Both the position numbers and the translations under genes were made by a program. Under the pieces are notes generated by a model. That model was not told the origin of the DNA. It saw nothing but the letters and a program-made list of their open reading frames with translations, and did not search any database. 64,000 nucleotides of DNA, taken from NCBI GenBank assembly GCA_963665925.1, contig OY762511.1:2852001-2916000 (forward strand), written 5' to 3'. This DNA is from G963665925 sp963665925. GTDB taxonomy: Bacteria; Bacillota; Clostridia; Peptostreptococcales; Acidaminobacteraceae. Each line of letters begins with the position of its first letter. Positions within the stretch are counted from its first letter, which is position 1. This document shows, one piece after another, positions 16,100 to 26,563 of the stretch.

Positions 16100-16129
16100 G
16101 CTGACCGTGGCTTATTTGGAGGCAAATTA

Positions 16130-19100
16130 GTGAAAATCATCAATAGACGTTATCGCATTGTCGATCTTATTGAGACGGATTCTACAGGAGATGTGTTCCA
16201 CGCTGTAGATTTGATGAACAGAGAACGCGCAGTGCGACTGAAACTGTTTACAAAAGAATATTCAAAATCTGATCGTATAAAGCGGTATATTGATGAGTTT
16301 TTGTCATGGACGACAATCAACCACCCAAACATTTGCGAGACATACGCATTTGAAATGGTTCGAAACGTAGACAATAAGACTGCGTCGCGGCATCAGTATT
16401 TTTATACATCCGAGTATTTCGATGCGAGTACCCGTATTGAATACAAGCAGCTGACGCGGGATGAGATACATACCGCAATTTTTGACATGCTCAGAGCGGT
16501 GCAGTATTTGCATTTCAGGGGAATGACCTATGGATACCTGAACTTTGACAACATTCTCTTCCTGAGAACAGACAAGGGACTTGAGGTCAAACTCAATGAT
16601 TTTGCACATGTGGCACAGTATAAGGACATATCGGTTTATACGACAACCGAGCTCAATTCCTTTATGGCGCCCGAATCGATTTGGTATGAGCAGTTCGATA
16701 AGAGTGCTGACCTCTATTCCCTGGGTGTGCTGATTTACCTGATCTATTATCAGGGAATAGCCGACGGCGGGGCGGTCAACCGGCTTGAAGAGACCGTGGG
16801 GAACAATCCACTTACCGAGACGCTGAAGAAGGTGACCAGCAGCAGTGCTGAGAATAGATTTACCTCTACGGATGCATTCATTAGAAAAATTGCAGACCAG
16901 CTCAGATACGATTATGGCTTTACCGATATTGACGCCTACAACAGGCTGTATAACGATATCGAACTCGTCGGAAGCAGGCGGTCAATCGATTCTATCATTC
17001 AAATCGCAGCGGACCGCATATATGACAAGAAGGGCCCGCTGGGCGTACGTATAAATGGCGATACGGGCATTGGCAAAAGTCGCCTGGTGTCTGAAATCGA
17101 CTACAGGCTTAAAATTGATGGTTTCGAGGTCTTCAAGCATGAAATGACCAAGCGATCCAAGGAACCCTTTGTGGCCTTTAAAGCCATTCTCAGCAGAATC
17201 ATTTTCAATGAAAAATTGAGCTGGGAGCTTATTCAAAAGTATGGACCGGAACTGGTAAAACTTTTCCCGGAGCTGAAAAACAGATGGGATGTTCAACCAA
17301 CGCCAACACTCAAGGCAGAGCATGAGCATCTAAAAATGGCCAACCGTATTTTCAATTTCCTTACAGAATACGGCAGTGACAGACCCTTTGTACTGCTCAT
17401 TGACAATGCAGACCTCATGAGCCCATATGAGCACACCATTATTGATTTCATCACATCCGTGCAAAAGGATATTCCAATCTTGGTAATTTGCACCCATGGA
17501 CATGGTGTTAGCGAAGAGTGGTTCGGCAACAAGTCTGTCGTTGAGCATGAACTCAACGCCTTTAACTTTGAGGAAGGGGCCGAGTTTGTACGGCGCATGC
17601 TCGGCGTGGAAAAGAGTCCAATCGAGTTCAGTGCCCTTTTGGTAAAAACCTTTGAAGGGAATGCCCGCCGCATAGAAGAAATGGTGCGGACTCTGTTCCT
17701 TGAAAAGAAAATATATGTAAATAAGTCGCGTAGATGGCAGTTTATGCTGCCGAAGGACATCCAGCACCTGGAGGCCTCGACGACATCTGAAAAGTGGATA
17801 GAGTCAACAGTCGACGATTTGGGCGAGGAAGAAAAGTGTGTCCTGGAAGTTATCTCTATCTTCAATGAACCGGTAGGGACTGTCATTCTTGACAACATAC
17901 TTTACGCCCTGAAAAAAGGTGCGCCGTCTGGTGATATGGACAAGATGGTTGACCGGGGCATCCTAGTGCAGAAGCTGGGTGACTGGGGCTATTCCTATGA
18001 CTTGACCAGTATGCGCATGCGCAGCTATATACTCAACAACATTTCTGAAGAGACACGGGTGAATTACCACCGTATTGCAGCTGAAATCCTTGAAGATTTT
18101 TATAAGGATCAGGGGCGGCACATGTCAAATCAGCTGATCTATCATCTGATAGAGAGTCGGCAGAAAATGCGTGCGGTAAAATACTGTGTGCTTGCCGCTG
18201 AGGAAATGACCCGATTTAATATTTATACACAAGCCATTGATTTTTATGAAAAAGCCCTTGATCTGGTAGACGTCATAAATCCTGTTATAGGGGTGGCGAG
18301 TCTGCTCAATCAGATCGGCTGGCTATACTACTTGCTTGGAAAGACTACGGAGTCAGAGGAACGCTATCAGAAGGCGCTTGAAATATCAAAGTCTCTGAGT
18401 GATGACGTTTCGTGGGTGGATGCCTATACAAACCTTGTGGATATTGCCATTTTGCGGGGGGAGCTTACACGGCCAATCAAAATGCTTGACGATATTTTAA
18501 ATATTGCTGGCAAAAACAACTACCTGCAGGGTCAGCTCAGGGCCATGAAGTACAAGCTCAAGCTTTGGGTCAGAACCGGGGAGTACGCAAAAATAAACGA
18601 AGAGCTGCCGGGCTTCATTAACCTGGCCATTGAGAACGACCTGCCGCACTTCACGGGCTCCTTCTACAATGAATATGGAGTCTATAAGGCGAAAATCGGC
18701 GACTATGAAGCGGCGGAGAATCATTTCAAGATCGCACTTGAAAGTTTTAGAAATGATGATGACCGTTTTGAAGAAGCGCGGGTTTACAACAATATTGGTG
18801 TGCTTTACGCAGAAGGCTTTGGCGATGTGGATGTGAGCCGTCAGTATTATCTGAAGGCACTCAGCATTGTCAATGATCTGAACATATTGGCTACACGGCC
18901 TATTTATCTCCATAATATCGGCGAGAGCTACCTGAGTGAAGACAGATTCTCAAAAGCGCTGGGATATCTCAACAAGTGTATTCAGGCAGCTGAGGAAATC
19001 GACAGCCAAATGGATATTTACGCCGCATTGCCACTGCTTTGCCAAACCTATATCAAAATGAACAACTACGAGCGCGCATATGGCATTGTCAAGAAGATGG

Positions 19101-21481
19101 AAGCGGAGTTCTCCAAATGCGATGATGATTTTACCAGCCTGCAGAATTACTATTCTGTCAGAATACAGTTTTACATGCAGGTCAAGAACTTTGAAAAGGC
19201 AGAGAGAATACTGGAAACCTTTGCGGAAACGGTTCAAATGTCCAGCGCCTTTCAGAAACTCAATCACGAGCTTTTGAAATTCAAAACCGCATGGTATAAG
19301 TTCAATTTCCTTAAGCTCAACAAATCCGTTGAGGTCAATGAAATCAAGGAGATTGTAGACCGGATTGAGAACTATCATTTGGCACATGACGCGCGGGAAA
19401 TACTGCTTGATATCTGCCTTGAGCTATGCAACAGCAAGAAGTATGTTTATATGAACATGCTCCTCGATCTTGATCAGGGGCTGTCGAAATACTTTAACTC
19501 AGACCATTTGGCATGCAAGCGGGACCTGCTGAAAATCATGCTGTCCGACGAGCGGATTGATGGAATATCCAAGCTCATCAAAGAGGACAATGAAGTCATG
19601 AGCAAGGAGTGGCAGTGGTTTGCCTATAAGGCACTCGGAGATGAGTACTTTGTAAGCGGCGATTCCTACCTGGCCCTGACCAATTACCTCATGGCGTTGG
19701 ATATCATCAAGACGCTGACTTTCAGCATACCAGACGGTCAAAGAGAAAACTACATCTTATATGATGAGGCAAAAATAGATTTAAAGGCGAGGATCAATGC
19801 GATCCGACGTAGAATAGATATGAACAGCACCTCTGATGAGAAGCTGTTCATGCATGAACTGGAGACGCTGTCGGTTGACGACTATTTCGATCTGTCAGCA
19901 ATCAAATCGCTCTATTACAACGAGTCTTTTCTCAAGAAGATTTACAGCTTGTACGATCAGAAGTTCAGCATGAACCTGTCGACCCTGGAAAATCTGGTTT
20001 CGCAACTGAGAAGGGACGAAAGTGAAAATATCAGATATACCCTGATACACTGTCTGCAGATGGCTATTGCCGACAGCGGCTGTGTCCTCATAACGGATTC
20101 TCAGTCAAGGATTGTAGAGACCATAACCAGCGATGACCGCTTTGTCGTGCCGGATGTCAAAAGACTGATTGCCCAGATTGGGCCGGAGCGCAAGGGGCTC
20201 CTGATCAATAGCTTTGAAGGCGATGGACTGAGCTATCTGCTTGCTGAGCATCAGAAGGCTGTGATTCTCCTGCCTATTGTGTCAAAGGACAAAGATGAGA
20301 CACTCAAGCGACGCATTGATGATGAGGAAGAAGCACACATACAAGGATATGTGTACTTGGAATCAAATCAGGTCTTCAATCGCTTTAACAAGGAAATCTT
20401 TGACAAGCTCGGTAAGCTGACCAGCCTCTTCAGTCTGGTGATTGACAATCTGAATATCAAGAAAATATCTTCAATTGATGAGCTTACGGATGTTTACCTG
20501 AGAAAATATATTGAAGACAAGTTTTCTGTACAGCTTAATCAGGCCCGACATAACAATGACAGGCTGTCTGTCATCATGTGCGACATTGATAAGTTCAAAA
20601 CGGTCAATGACAGATATGGTCATAGAAGAGGCGATGAAATTCTCAAGCAGATTGGCTACCAGCTTAAAATCAGCCTGAGAGAGACCGACTTGGTCGGACG
20701 CTACGGCGGTGAAGAGTTTATTATCATTCTCCCAAACACTGGAGACGAAGAGGCTGTAGTTGTTTCTGAGAAAATCAGGAAGAATATCGAATCGTCCATT
20801 TCAATCAATGAAGATGAGCCGATTACCCTGAGCCTTGGTGTGTCGACCTATCCTGACCACGGACTCAACGAAGAGGAACTTATTGAGAAAGCTGACCAGG
20901 CCCTGTATCATTCCAAAAATTCCGGAAGGAACAGGACAACGCTCTGGAACGCCTTCATCGGCGAGGAAAAATCGCGTTTTGACAAGTTGGCGGGCATACT
21001 CACCGGTAATATCTCAAATGATACGCGAAACATTCAGGCCATTATGGATATCTTGGATCTCCTGAGACTGGGTGGACCGAAAGATGAAAAACTCTACAGC
21101 GTTCTGACGACGCTGATAGATATAACCCAGGCAACAAAGGGTGCAATACTTGAAATAGCAGACGATGAAATTGTTCATGTGTATGCAAGAGAGAAGGGTT
21201 ATGACGAATGGCAGCCATTTGAGCTGGACATGGAGCTGATTGAGAACTATATGGAAAGGGATGCTGGCGACTATTTCATCAACTGGAACAAGGTTGCTGA
21301 AATCAACAGCATGGGCGGCAAGCCAAACTGGAAGTCTATGATTGTGATGCCGCTGCGTGATTTGAACCAGACAAAGGGTATGATTATACTCAGTGTACCG
21401 ATCTCCATAAAGGAATTCGATTTTAGCGCATATAACTTTGTAGACTCCGTCAGCGGCGTCGTAATGAAGATAATTGGTTAA
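16130..21481 (+). CDS. Giant signalling protein: pseudokinase - AAA ATPase - TPR - GAF - GGDEF - GAF
   Basis: A 1783-residue cytoplasmic protein with a GTG start after TTGGAGG. Residues 1 to about 270 have a Ser/Thr kinase fold, but the catalytic HRDLKPEN motif reads YGYLNFDN (Asp replaced by Tyr136, Lys by Asn138) and DFG reads DFA (157-159), so catalysis is unlikely. A STAND/AAA-type NTPase follows (Walker A GDTGIGKS from residue 310, Walker B VLLIDNADL). Residues about 680-1200 carry TPR-like helical repeats. A GAF-like domain precedes a GGDEF domain with intact GGEEF (1526-1530) and an RxxD inhibitory site (RETD, 1517-1520). A second GAF-like domain ends the protein. It should make cyclic di-GMP under complex control. 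Confidence 0.85.
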   Translation: MKIINRRYRIVDLIETDSTGDVFHAVDLMNRERAVRLKLFTKEYSKSDRIKRYIDEFLSWTTINHPNICETYAFEMVRNVDNKTASRHQYFYTSEYFDASTRIEYKQLTRDEIHTAIFDMLRAVQYLHFRGMTYGYLNFDNILFLRTDKGLEVKLNDFAHVAQYKDISVYTTTELNSFMAPESIWYEQFDKSADLYSLGVLIYLIYYQGIADGGAVNRLEETVGNNPLTETLKKVTSSSAENRFTSTDAFIRKIADQLRYDYGFTDIDAYNRLYNDIELVGSRRSIDSIIQIAADRIYDKKGPLGVRINGDTGIGKSRLVSEIDYRLKIDGFEVFKHEMTKRSKEPFVAFKAILSRIIFNEKLSWELIQKYGPELVKLFPELKNRWDVQPTPTLKAEHEHLKMANRIFNFLTEYGSDRPFVLLIDNADLMSPYEHTIIDFITSVQKDIPILVICTHGHGVSEEWFGNKSVVEHELNAFNFEEGAEFVRRMLGVEKSPIEFSALLVKTFEGNARRIEEMVRTLFLEKKIYVNKSRRWQFMLPKDIQHLEASTTSEKWIESTVDDLGEEEKCVLEVISIFNEPVGTVILDNILYALKKGAPSGDMDKMVDRGILVQKLGDWGYSYDLTSMRMRSYILNNISEETRVNYHRIAAEILEDFYKDQGRHMSNQLIYHLIESRQKMRAVKYCVLAAEEMTRFNIYTQAIDFYEKALDLVDVINPVIGVASLLNQIGWLYYLLGKTTESEERYQKALEISKSLSDDVSWVDAYTNLVDIAILRGELTRPIKMLDDILNIAGKNNYLQGQLRAMKYKLKLWVRTGEYAKINEELPGFINLAIENDLPHFTGSFYNEYGVYKAKIGDYEAAENHFKIALESFRNDDDRFEEARVYNNIGVLYAEGFGDVDVSRQYYLKALSIVNDLNILATRPIYLHNIGESYLSEDRFSKALGYLNKCIQAAEEIDSQMDIYAALPLLCQTYIKMNNYERAYGIVKKMEAEFSKCDDDFTSLQNYYSVRIQFYMQVKNFEKAERILETFAETVQMSSAFQKLNHELLKFKTAWYKFNFLKLNKSVEVNEIKEIVDRIENYHLAHDAREILLDICLELCNSKKYVYMNMLLDLDQGLSKYFNSDHLACKRDLLKIMLSDERIDGISKLIKEDNEVMSKEWQWFAYKALGDEYFVSGDSYLALTNYLMALDIIKTLTFSIPDGQRENYILYDEAKIDLKARINAIRRRIDMNSTSDEKLFMHELETLSVDDYFDLSAIKSLYYNESFLKKIYSLYDQKFSMNLSTLENLVSQLRRDESENIRYTLIHCLQMAIADSGCVLITDSQSRIVETITSDDRFVVPDVKRLIAQIGPERKGLLINSFEGDGLSYLLAEHQKAVILLPIVSKDKDETLKRRIDDEEEAHIQGYVYLESNQVFNRFNKEIFDKLGKLTSLFSLVIDNLNIKKISSIDELTDVYLRKYIEDKFSVQLNQARHNNDRLSVIMCDIDKFKTVNDRYGHRRGDEILKQIGYQLKISLRETDLVGRYGGEEFIIILPNTGDEEAVVVSEKIRKNIESSISINEDEPITLSLGVSTYPDHGLNEEELIEKADQALYHSKNSGRNRTTLWNAFIGEEKSRFDKLAGILTGNISNDTRNIQAIMDILDLLRLGGPKDEKLYSVLTTLIDITQATKGAILEIADDEIVHVYAREKGYDEWQPFELDMELIENYMERDAGDYFINWNKVAEINSMGGKPNWKSMIVMPLRDLNQTKGMIILSVPISIKEFDFSAYNFVDSVSGVVMKIIG

Positions 21482-21514
21482 GAAGAATAAAACATAGAAG
21501 GCGAGTGATGAGAA

Positions 21515-22528
21515 GTGTCAGTAACGATTAAGGATGTAGCTAAGCAAGCAAACGTATCAATATCAACCGTATCGAGAGTTATTAACGATTCCAAGCCAGT
21601 AAGCGATGAAATCAAGAAGCGGGTGCTTGAGGTCATTCGTGAAACAGGGTATACACCGAATCCGGTTGCACGAAGCCTTGTAATGAAGAAGAGTCACACA
21701 ATCGGTGTGATTGTACCAGATATCGCCTCATCGTATGTGGGTGAAGTTCTCAATGCAATGGAAGAAATCGCAAAGGCTTATGCCTATGAAATAATTCTCT
21801 GTAACTCTTACGGTGAGCTTGAGCAGGAGCTTAAGTATCTCAATCTGCTGAATTCAAAGCAGGTGGAAGGTATCATTTTCATAACATACCGTCTGAAGCA
21901 GGAACACAAGGATTTCATTGACATGAACAAGATGCCTGTTGTCATGGTCAACAGAAAGATGCAGGAAGATGACAACATGTATTCAGTTACAGTAGATCAC
22001 TTCGATGCAGCCTACCAAATGACAAAGTATCTTCTTGAACAGGGCCACAAGAAAATTGCCCTGATCAGAAGTGGTACAACAAAGGAAACCTTCGGAATTG
22101 ACCAGCTCGGCGGTTATCAGAAGGCGCTTGAGGAAAGTGGCATTTCGGTCAATGAAGACTTTGTTTTCGATGGCAATTTCAAGGCGCCAAAGGCCTATGA
22201 AGCCGTTCAGAGCATGATTGACAGCGGAAACCTGCCAACAGTAATCTTCGCAACTGCCGATGACATGGCAATCGGTGCCATGAATGCACTCTATGACAAT
22301 GGATTTAAAATTCCAGAGGATGTTTCGGTTGTCGGCTTCTACGACACGAAGATGTCCAACCTGTACAGACCGAAACTGACGACAATCCGTCAGCCGATCT
22401 ATGATATGGGCGCTGTCGCTATTAGACTTCTTATCAAGCTGATCAAAGGCGAAGAAGTTGCAGACAACATGATTCTGTTGCCGCATGAACTGATTGTTCG
22501 TGACAGCTGCAGGAAGATTGACGCGTAA
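21515..22528 (+). CDS. LacI family transcriptional regulator
   Basis: A 337-residue regulator with a GTG start. The N-terminal HTH plus hinge helix is textbook LacI: VTIKDVAKQANVSISTVSRVINDSKPVSDEIKKRVLEVIRETGYTPNPVARSLVMKKS. The rest is the periplasmic-binding-protein-like effector domain (IGVIVPDIASSYVGEVLNAMEE; FATADDMAIGAMNALYDNGFKIPEDVSVVGFYDTKMSNLYRPKLTTIRQP). The effector is probably a sugar or nucleoside, but no sugar operon adjoins it. A CcpA-like role is possible, though not shown. Confidence 0.9.
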   Translation: MSVTIKDVAKQANVSISTVSRVINDSKPVSDEIKKRVLEVIRETGYTPNPVARSLVMKKSHTIGVIVPDIASSYVGEVLNAMEEIAKAYAYEIILCNSYGELEQELKYLNLLNSKQVEGIIFITYRLKQEHKDFIDMNKMPVVMVNRKMQEDDNMYSVTVDHFDAAYQMTKYLLEQGHKKIALIRSGTTKETFGIDQLGGYQKALEESGISVNEDFVFDGNFKAPKAYEAVQSMIDSGNLPTVIFATADDMAIGAMNALYDNGFKIPEDVSVVGFYDTKMSNLYRPKLTTIRQPIYDMGAVAIRLLIKLIKGEEVADNMILLPHELIVRDSCRKIDA

Positions 22529-22611
22529 TTCGATTGTAATCTTCCTATTGATATGTGTCTCATGTTGCGATAATATAATCCATGTCGTAATGAGAGAAAC
22601 AGGAGTGAACT

Positions 22612-24474
22612 ATGATTATAAATGATTTTCTACCCGTGTCCAGAGCGGATATGGAGAGAATGGAATGGAACCAGCCGGATTTTGTCCTGGTAAGCGGAGA
22701 CGCCTACGTGGACCATCCAAGCTTTGGTGTTGCCGTAATATCACGTGTTCTGACGGATGCGGGTTATAAGGTTGCCATCCTTGCACAGCCGGACTGGAAT
22801 GATATTGAAGCCTTTAAGGAATTCGGAAGACCGCGTCTTGGATTTATGGTGACCGCGGGAAATATCGATTCCATGGTGAACCACTATACGGTCAGCAAGA
22901 GAAGGCGTGACAAGGAGCTCTATTCTCCGGGCGGAGAAATGGGACATCGTCCCGACCGAGCCACAATCGTATATTGCAACATGATTCGCCGTGCCTACAA
23001 GAAAATGCCGATTATCATCGGCGGTGTTGAAGCAAGTTTGCGCCGATTTGCCCATTATGACTACTGGGACAACAAGGTCAGACGTTCTATTCTTGTAGAC
23101 TCGGAAGCAAACCTGCTGGTGTATGGAATGGCAGAACAGCAGATCCGTGAAATTGCCGACTGTATGAATGATGGTCTGGATATTCAGTATATCCGCCATA
23201 TTCCAGGGACATGCTACCTGGTTGAAGATGAAAGTGAAGTCTATGAAGCCAAAGAAATTCCTTCGTTTGAAGCGGTTTCTGAGAGCAAGGTGGAATACGC
23301 CAAGTGCTTCAAGGTCCAGTACGATGAACAGGATCCGATTCGGGGTAAAACCCTCATGCAGAAGCACGGCAGACGGATTCTGGTTCAAAATCCGCCAGCC
23401 ATGCCGCTGGAGCGGGAACGTCTTGACTGGGTATTTGACCTTTCATACCAGCGGACCTACCATCCGATGTATGAAAAGGCAGGCGGCATACCTGCCATTA
23501 GAGAAGTGAAAAATAGCATTATCAGTGAACGTGGCTGTTTTGGCAACTGTTCCTTCTGTGCGTTGGCCTTCCATCAGGGTAGAATTGTTCGCAGCCGGAG
23601 TCATGAAAGCATTCTCAAGGAAGCGCATCGCATTACAGATGACAAGGACTTTAAAGGCTATATCAACGACGTTGGCGGTCCAACGGCCAATTTCAGAAAT
23701 GCAGCCTGCAAGAAGCAGCTTAAGCTTGGCGCGTGCAAAGACCGTCAGTGTCTGTACCCGGAGCCGTGTCCCAACCTTGATGTGGATCATTCCGATTACC
23801 TTGACCTGCTTAGAAAGCTTCGTAAGGTGAGAGGTGTCAAGAAGGTCTTTGTCCGTTCTGGTCTGCGTTATGACTATGTTATGGCTGACAAGGATGACAC
23901 ATTCTTCAAGGAACTGTGCGAGCACCATGTCAGTGGCCAGCTCAAGGTTGCGCCTGAGCATATCGATCCGGATGTGCTGAAGTATATGGGCAAACCGGGA
24001 CGAAAAGTCTACGACGCCTTTACAAAGAAATATTTCAAAATATGCAAGGACATCGGCAAGGAACAGTATCTGGTGCCTTACCTCATGTCATCGCACCCGG
24101 GAAGCACGATGAAGTCTGCTGTGAAGCTGGCGGAGTATCTGAGAGACATCGGATACCAGCCGGAACAGGTGCAGGATTTCTACCCGACACCGGGTACGCT
24201 GTCGACCTGCATGTACTATACAGGCATCGATCCCATGACTATGGAAAATGTATACATTCCTAAAACTGGCGAGGAAAAGGCACTGCAGCGTGCATTGCTT
24301 CAGTATTCCCGACCAAGGAACAGGAATAAGGTCAAAGATGCCCTGAGGCTTGCTGGTCGTGAAGACCTGATCGGCTTTGGAGAGAAGGCGCTTATACGTC
24401 CTGACAAGGAAACACGTGAACCGCAAAGACGGGGAAAAACCGGGCGCAGCAATAGAAGAAAAACGCGTAAATAG
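22612..24474 (+). CDS. YgiQ family radical SAM protein
   Basis: A 620-residue protein. The N-terminus DFLPVSRADMERMEWNQPDFVLVSGDAYVDHPSFG and the middle GGVEASLRRFAHYDYWDNKVRRSILVDSEANLLVYG are characteristic of the YgiQ family, and the radical SAM CxxxCxxC cluster is SERGCFGNCSFCALAFHQGR. An extra Cys-rich stretch (LKLGACKDRQCLYPEPCPN) follows and may bind another cluster. A TATAAT (22574-22579) lies upstream. The C-terminal about 60 residues are basic, as usual. The reaction of YgiQ is not established. It is followed closely by the YnzC gene. Confidence 0.92.
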   Translation: MIINDFLPVSRADMERMEWNQPDFVLVSGDAYVDHPSFGVAVISRVLTDAGYKVAILAQPDWNDIEAFKEFGRPRLGFMVTAGNIDSMVNHYTVSKRRRDKELYSPGGEMGHRPDRATIVYCNMIRRAYKKMPIIIGGVEASLRRFAHYDYWDNKVRRSILVDSEANLLVYGMAEQQIREIADCMNDGLDIQYIRHIPGTCYLVEDESEVYEAKEIPSFEAVSESKVEYAKCFKVQYDEQDPIRGKTLMQKHGRRILVQNPPAMPLERERLDWVFDLSYQRTYHPMYEKAGGIPAIREVKNSIISERGCFGNCSFCALAFHQGRIVRSRSHESILKEAHRITDDKDFKGYINDVGGPTANFRNAACKKQLKLGACKDRQCLYPEPCPNLDVDHSDYLDLLRKLRKVRGVKKVFVRSGLRYDYVMADKDDTFFKELCEHHVSGQLKVAPEHIDPDVLKYMGKPGRKVYDAFTKKYFKICKDIGKEQYLVPYLMSSHPGSTMKSAVKLAEYLRDIGYQPEQVQDFYPTPGTLSTCMYYTGIDPMTMENVYIPKTGEEKALQRALLQYSRPRNRNKVKDALRLAGREDLIGFGEKALIRPDKETREPQRRGKTGRSNRRKTRK

Positions 24475-24528
24475 CTTGGACAGTTTATGTTAGGGTATAA
24501 AATGAATCAGAAGGTAAGGAGTTAGTCT

Positions 24529-24726
24529 GTGTTATCAAAGGAAAAAATGGAACGTATTAACGCGCTCGCTAAGAAGGCGAAAAGCGAGGGTCTCACAGAG
24601 GCTGAAAAAAAAGAGCAAAAGGTTCTTAGGGAAGAGTATCTGAGTGTTTTCAGAAAAGGATTCAGACAAAGACTTGAAAATCTTGAAGTCACATATGTGG
24701 AAGATTTGGAGAAGAAGAAGTCTTAG
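24529..24726 (+). CDS. DUF896 family protein (UPF0291, YnzC-like)
   Basis: A 65-residue protein with a GTG start after AAGGAG (24516-24521). INALAKKAKSEGLTEAEKKEQKVLREEYLSVFRKGFRQRLENLEVTYVEDL is the DUF896 signature; these are small helical-hairpin proteins, and B. subtilis YnzC is induced in the SOS response. No LexA-type operator was recognised upstream. It lies just before cheW. Confidence 0.9.
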   Translation: MLSKEKMERINALAKKAKSEGLTEAEKKEQKVLREEYLSVFRKGFRQRLENLEVTYVEDLEKKKS

Positions 24727-24738
24727 AGGAGGGAGAAT

Positions 24739-25197
24739 ATGTCAGACAGACAATATGTCATCTTTAAGCTGGGTGATGAGAAATACGGGGTTGAAATTTC
24801 TAACGTAGGTGGTATTACGGAGTTTACAACGATTACCAAGGTTCCAGATGCTCCGGTGTATATCGAAGGGATTATAAATCTTCGTGGGGATATCATACCG
24901 ATCATTAACCTGAAAACGCGTTTTAAGATTGTTAATACCGCTGCAAATTCAGATCCGAGAATTATTGTTTATAATACAAAAGACCGCGATATCGGATTCA
25001 TTGTTGATGATGCTTCTCAGGTCCTACGTTTGGAAGATGAAAACATCGAACCTGCACCAGCAATCATTAGCGGCAAGGACCGCCAGTTTATTGACGGGGT
25101 GGGTAAGGTGGACGGTGAAATCATTGTTCTGCTTGACTTTGAAAAAATTCTCTCAGATGAAGAAACTGAAATGCTTGGAGACATGGATCTTGGGTAA
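24739..25197 (+). CDS. cheW: Chemotaxis coupling protein CheW
   Basis: A 152-residue single-domain CheW. YVIFKLGDEKYGVEISNVGGITEFTTITKVPDAPVYIEGIINLRGDIIPIINLKTRF and the C-terminal GVGKVDGEIIVLLDFEKIL are the usual landmarks. CheW links methyl-accepting receptors to the CheA kinase. It is an orphan here: no cheA or receptor gene is within the window. It ends in a very acidic tail. A strong terminator follows. Confidence 0.92.
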   Translation: MSDRQYVIFKLGDEKYGVEISNVGGITEFTTITKVPDAPVYIEGIINLRGDIIPIINLKTRFKIVNTAANSDPRIIVYNTKDRDIGFIVDDASQVLRLEDENIEPAPAIISGKDRQFIDGVGKVDGEIIVLLDFEKILSDEETEMLGDMDLG

Positions 25198-25227
25198 AGA
25201 CGTGTTGAGAGCATGAATGGCTATTAT

Positions 25228-25254
25228 CCGCTGGACTGTTGTTCAGCGGTTTTT
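25228..25254 (+). terminator. Intrinsic terminator after cheW
   Basis: CCGCTGGAC (25228-25236) pairs with GTTCAGCGG (25241-25249, one G-U pair) around TGTT, followed by TTTTT. Confidence 0.9.
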
Positions 25255-25393
25255 ACTTAATGCGGATGTTGATTTTCCTATAATTAGTGTGACTTTAGTC
25301 CATAATTATGACAGTTTGGCAATAGAGTCCTAAAAAAATGGAAAGCTATGCTATAATTAAGTCACTAGAATAGATTGTACCAGAGGTGGAACA

Positions 25394-26563
25394 GTGGAAA
25401 CTTTTGTGAGTCTTAAGCAGTTGGATCAAATTCTTGATACAACCGTTCATGCAATTGAAGAAGGAAAAAGCGAGATATTTGACTTGTCTGAAAAGGCGCA
25501 CAAGGATATTTTGTCCATTGATACAGAGTACACACTCCTCCAGGCGCGGCTAAGACATCTCATACAAGAAGTGGATGATCTTGAAGCCCTTGAGCGGGAT
25601 AGCAGAAGACGGCTTGCTGAGCTAAGCAAGAAGTTTGGCTCCTATTCTGAAGAGGAGGTTCGGGGTGCCTATGAGTATGCCCAGGAACTTCGTGTTCAGC
25701 TTACGCTTAAAAAGCAGGAAGAAAAAGAGCTTTTCATGATGCGCTCATCTCTGGAGCAGCGGCTTCACGATGCAAAGGAAGTCCGTGTAAAGGCTGAAAA
25801 GCTGACTTCAAAAGTGAGTTTTGCCCTTGAATACTTGAAATCGACCATTTCTGAACAGATGGAAGAGCTTAAGAACAAGAAGGATATTGGCATACGTGTC
25901 ATACGGGCTCAGGAAGATGAAAGACAGCGTATGTCCAGAGAAATTCACGATGGACCTGCACAGATGATGGCCAATCTGGTTGTCAAGACGGAGTATACGG
26001 AGCGACTGATAGACAAGGATCTTGACAAGGCGCGAAACGAACTCCAGTTGCTTAAGGAAAACCTCCGGGACAGTCTCAAGGCAACGCGCAAGATAATTTA
26101 TGATTTAATGCCGATGTCCCTGGATGACCTCGGATTAATTCCCACGGTTGAAAAACTCATTGACGACCATGAACGGAACAATGGGTACCGGATACATTTC
26201 ATAAAAGAGATAAAGAGTGAGATTACCGTTTCAATAATCCGTCTGACCGTTTTTAGAATTATTCAGGAAGGCTTCAACAATATTGCCAAGCACGCCAAGT
26301 GCTCACTGGCGAATCTGGAGCTTAAGGTCAGCGGCCGTGAGGTTTATATACGTATTGAGGATGATGGAGTTGGGTTCGATCCTTCTGCAGTTGGTGCGAG
26401 ACCGAGTGTTGACAGTGGTTTTGGACTTTATAATATTAGGGAACGAATTGATTATTTAGAAGGTGAATTTGAAGTTAAAAGCAAGAGAGGTAAGGGAACC
26501 TTGCTGATAGCCAAAATACCTTTGAAAGAGGGAGAGGTAAGGGAGTATGGAAAAAATGATTAA
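25394..26563 (+). CDS. degS: DegS-like cytoplasmic sensor histidine kinase
   Basis: A 389-residue kinase with a GTG start, close to the 385 residues of B. subtilis DegS. There is no membrane helix; the N-terminal about 165 residues are coiled-coil, as in DegS. The dimerisation and phosphoacceptor box is RAQEDERQRMSREIHDGPAQMMANL (HisKA_3), and the ATPase domain has FRIIQEGFNNIAKHAKCS and IEDDGVGFDPS with GFGLYNIRERI. It is translationally coupled with the response regulator that follows (17-bp overlap). Confidence 0.88.
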   Translation: METFVSLKQLDQILDTTVHAIEEGKSEIFDLSEKAHKDILSIDTEYTLLQARLRHLIQEVDDLEALERDSRRRLAELSKKFGSYSEEEVRGAYEYAQELRVQLTLKKQEEKELFMMRSSLEQRLHDAKEVRVKAEKLTSKVSFALEYLKSTISEQMEELKNKKDIGIRVIRAQEDERQRMSREIHDGPAQMMANLVVKTEYTERLIDKDLDKARNELQLLKENLRDSLKATRKIIYDLMPMSLDDLGLIPTVEKLIDDHERNNGYRIHFIKEIKSEITVSIIRLTVFRIIQEGFNNIAKHAKCSLANLELKVSGREVYIRIEDDGVGFDPSAVGARPSVDSGFGLYNIRERIDYLEGEFEVKSKRGKGTLLIAKIPLKEGEVREYGKND

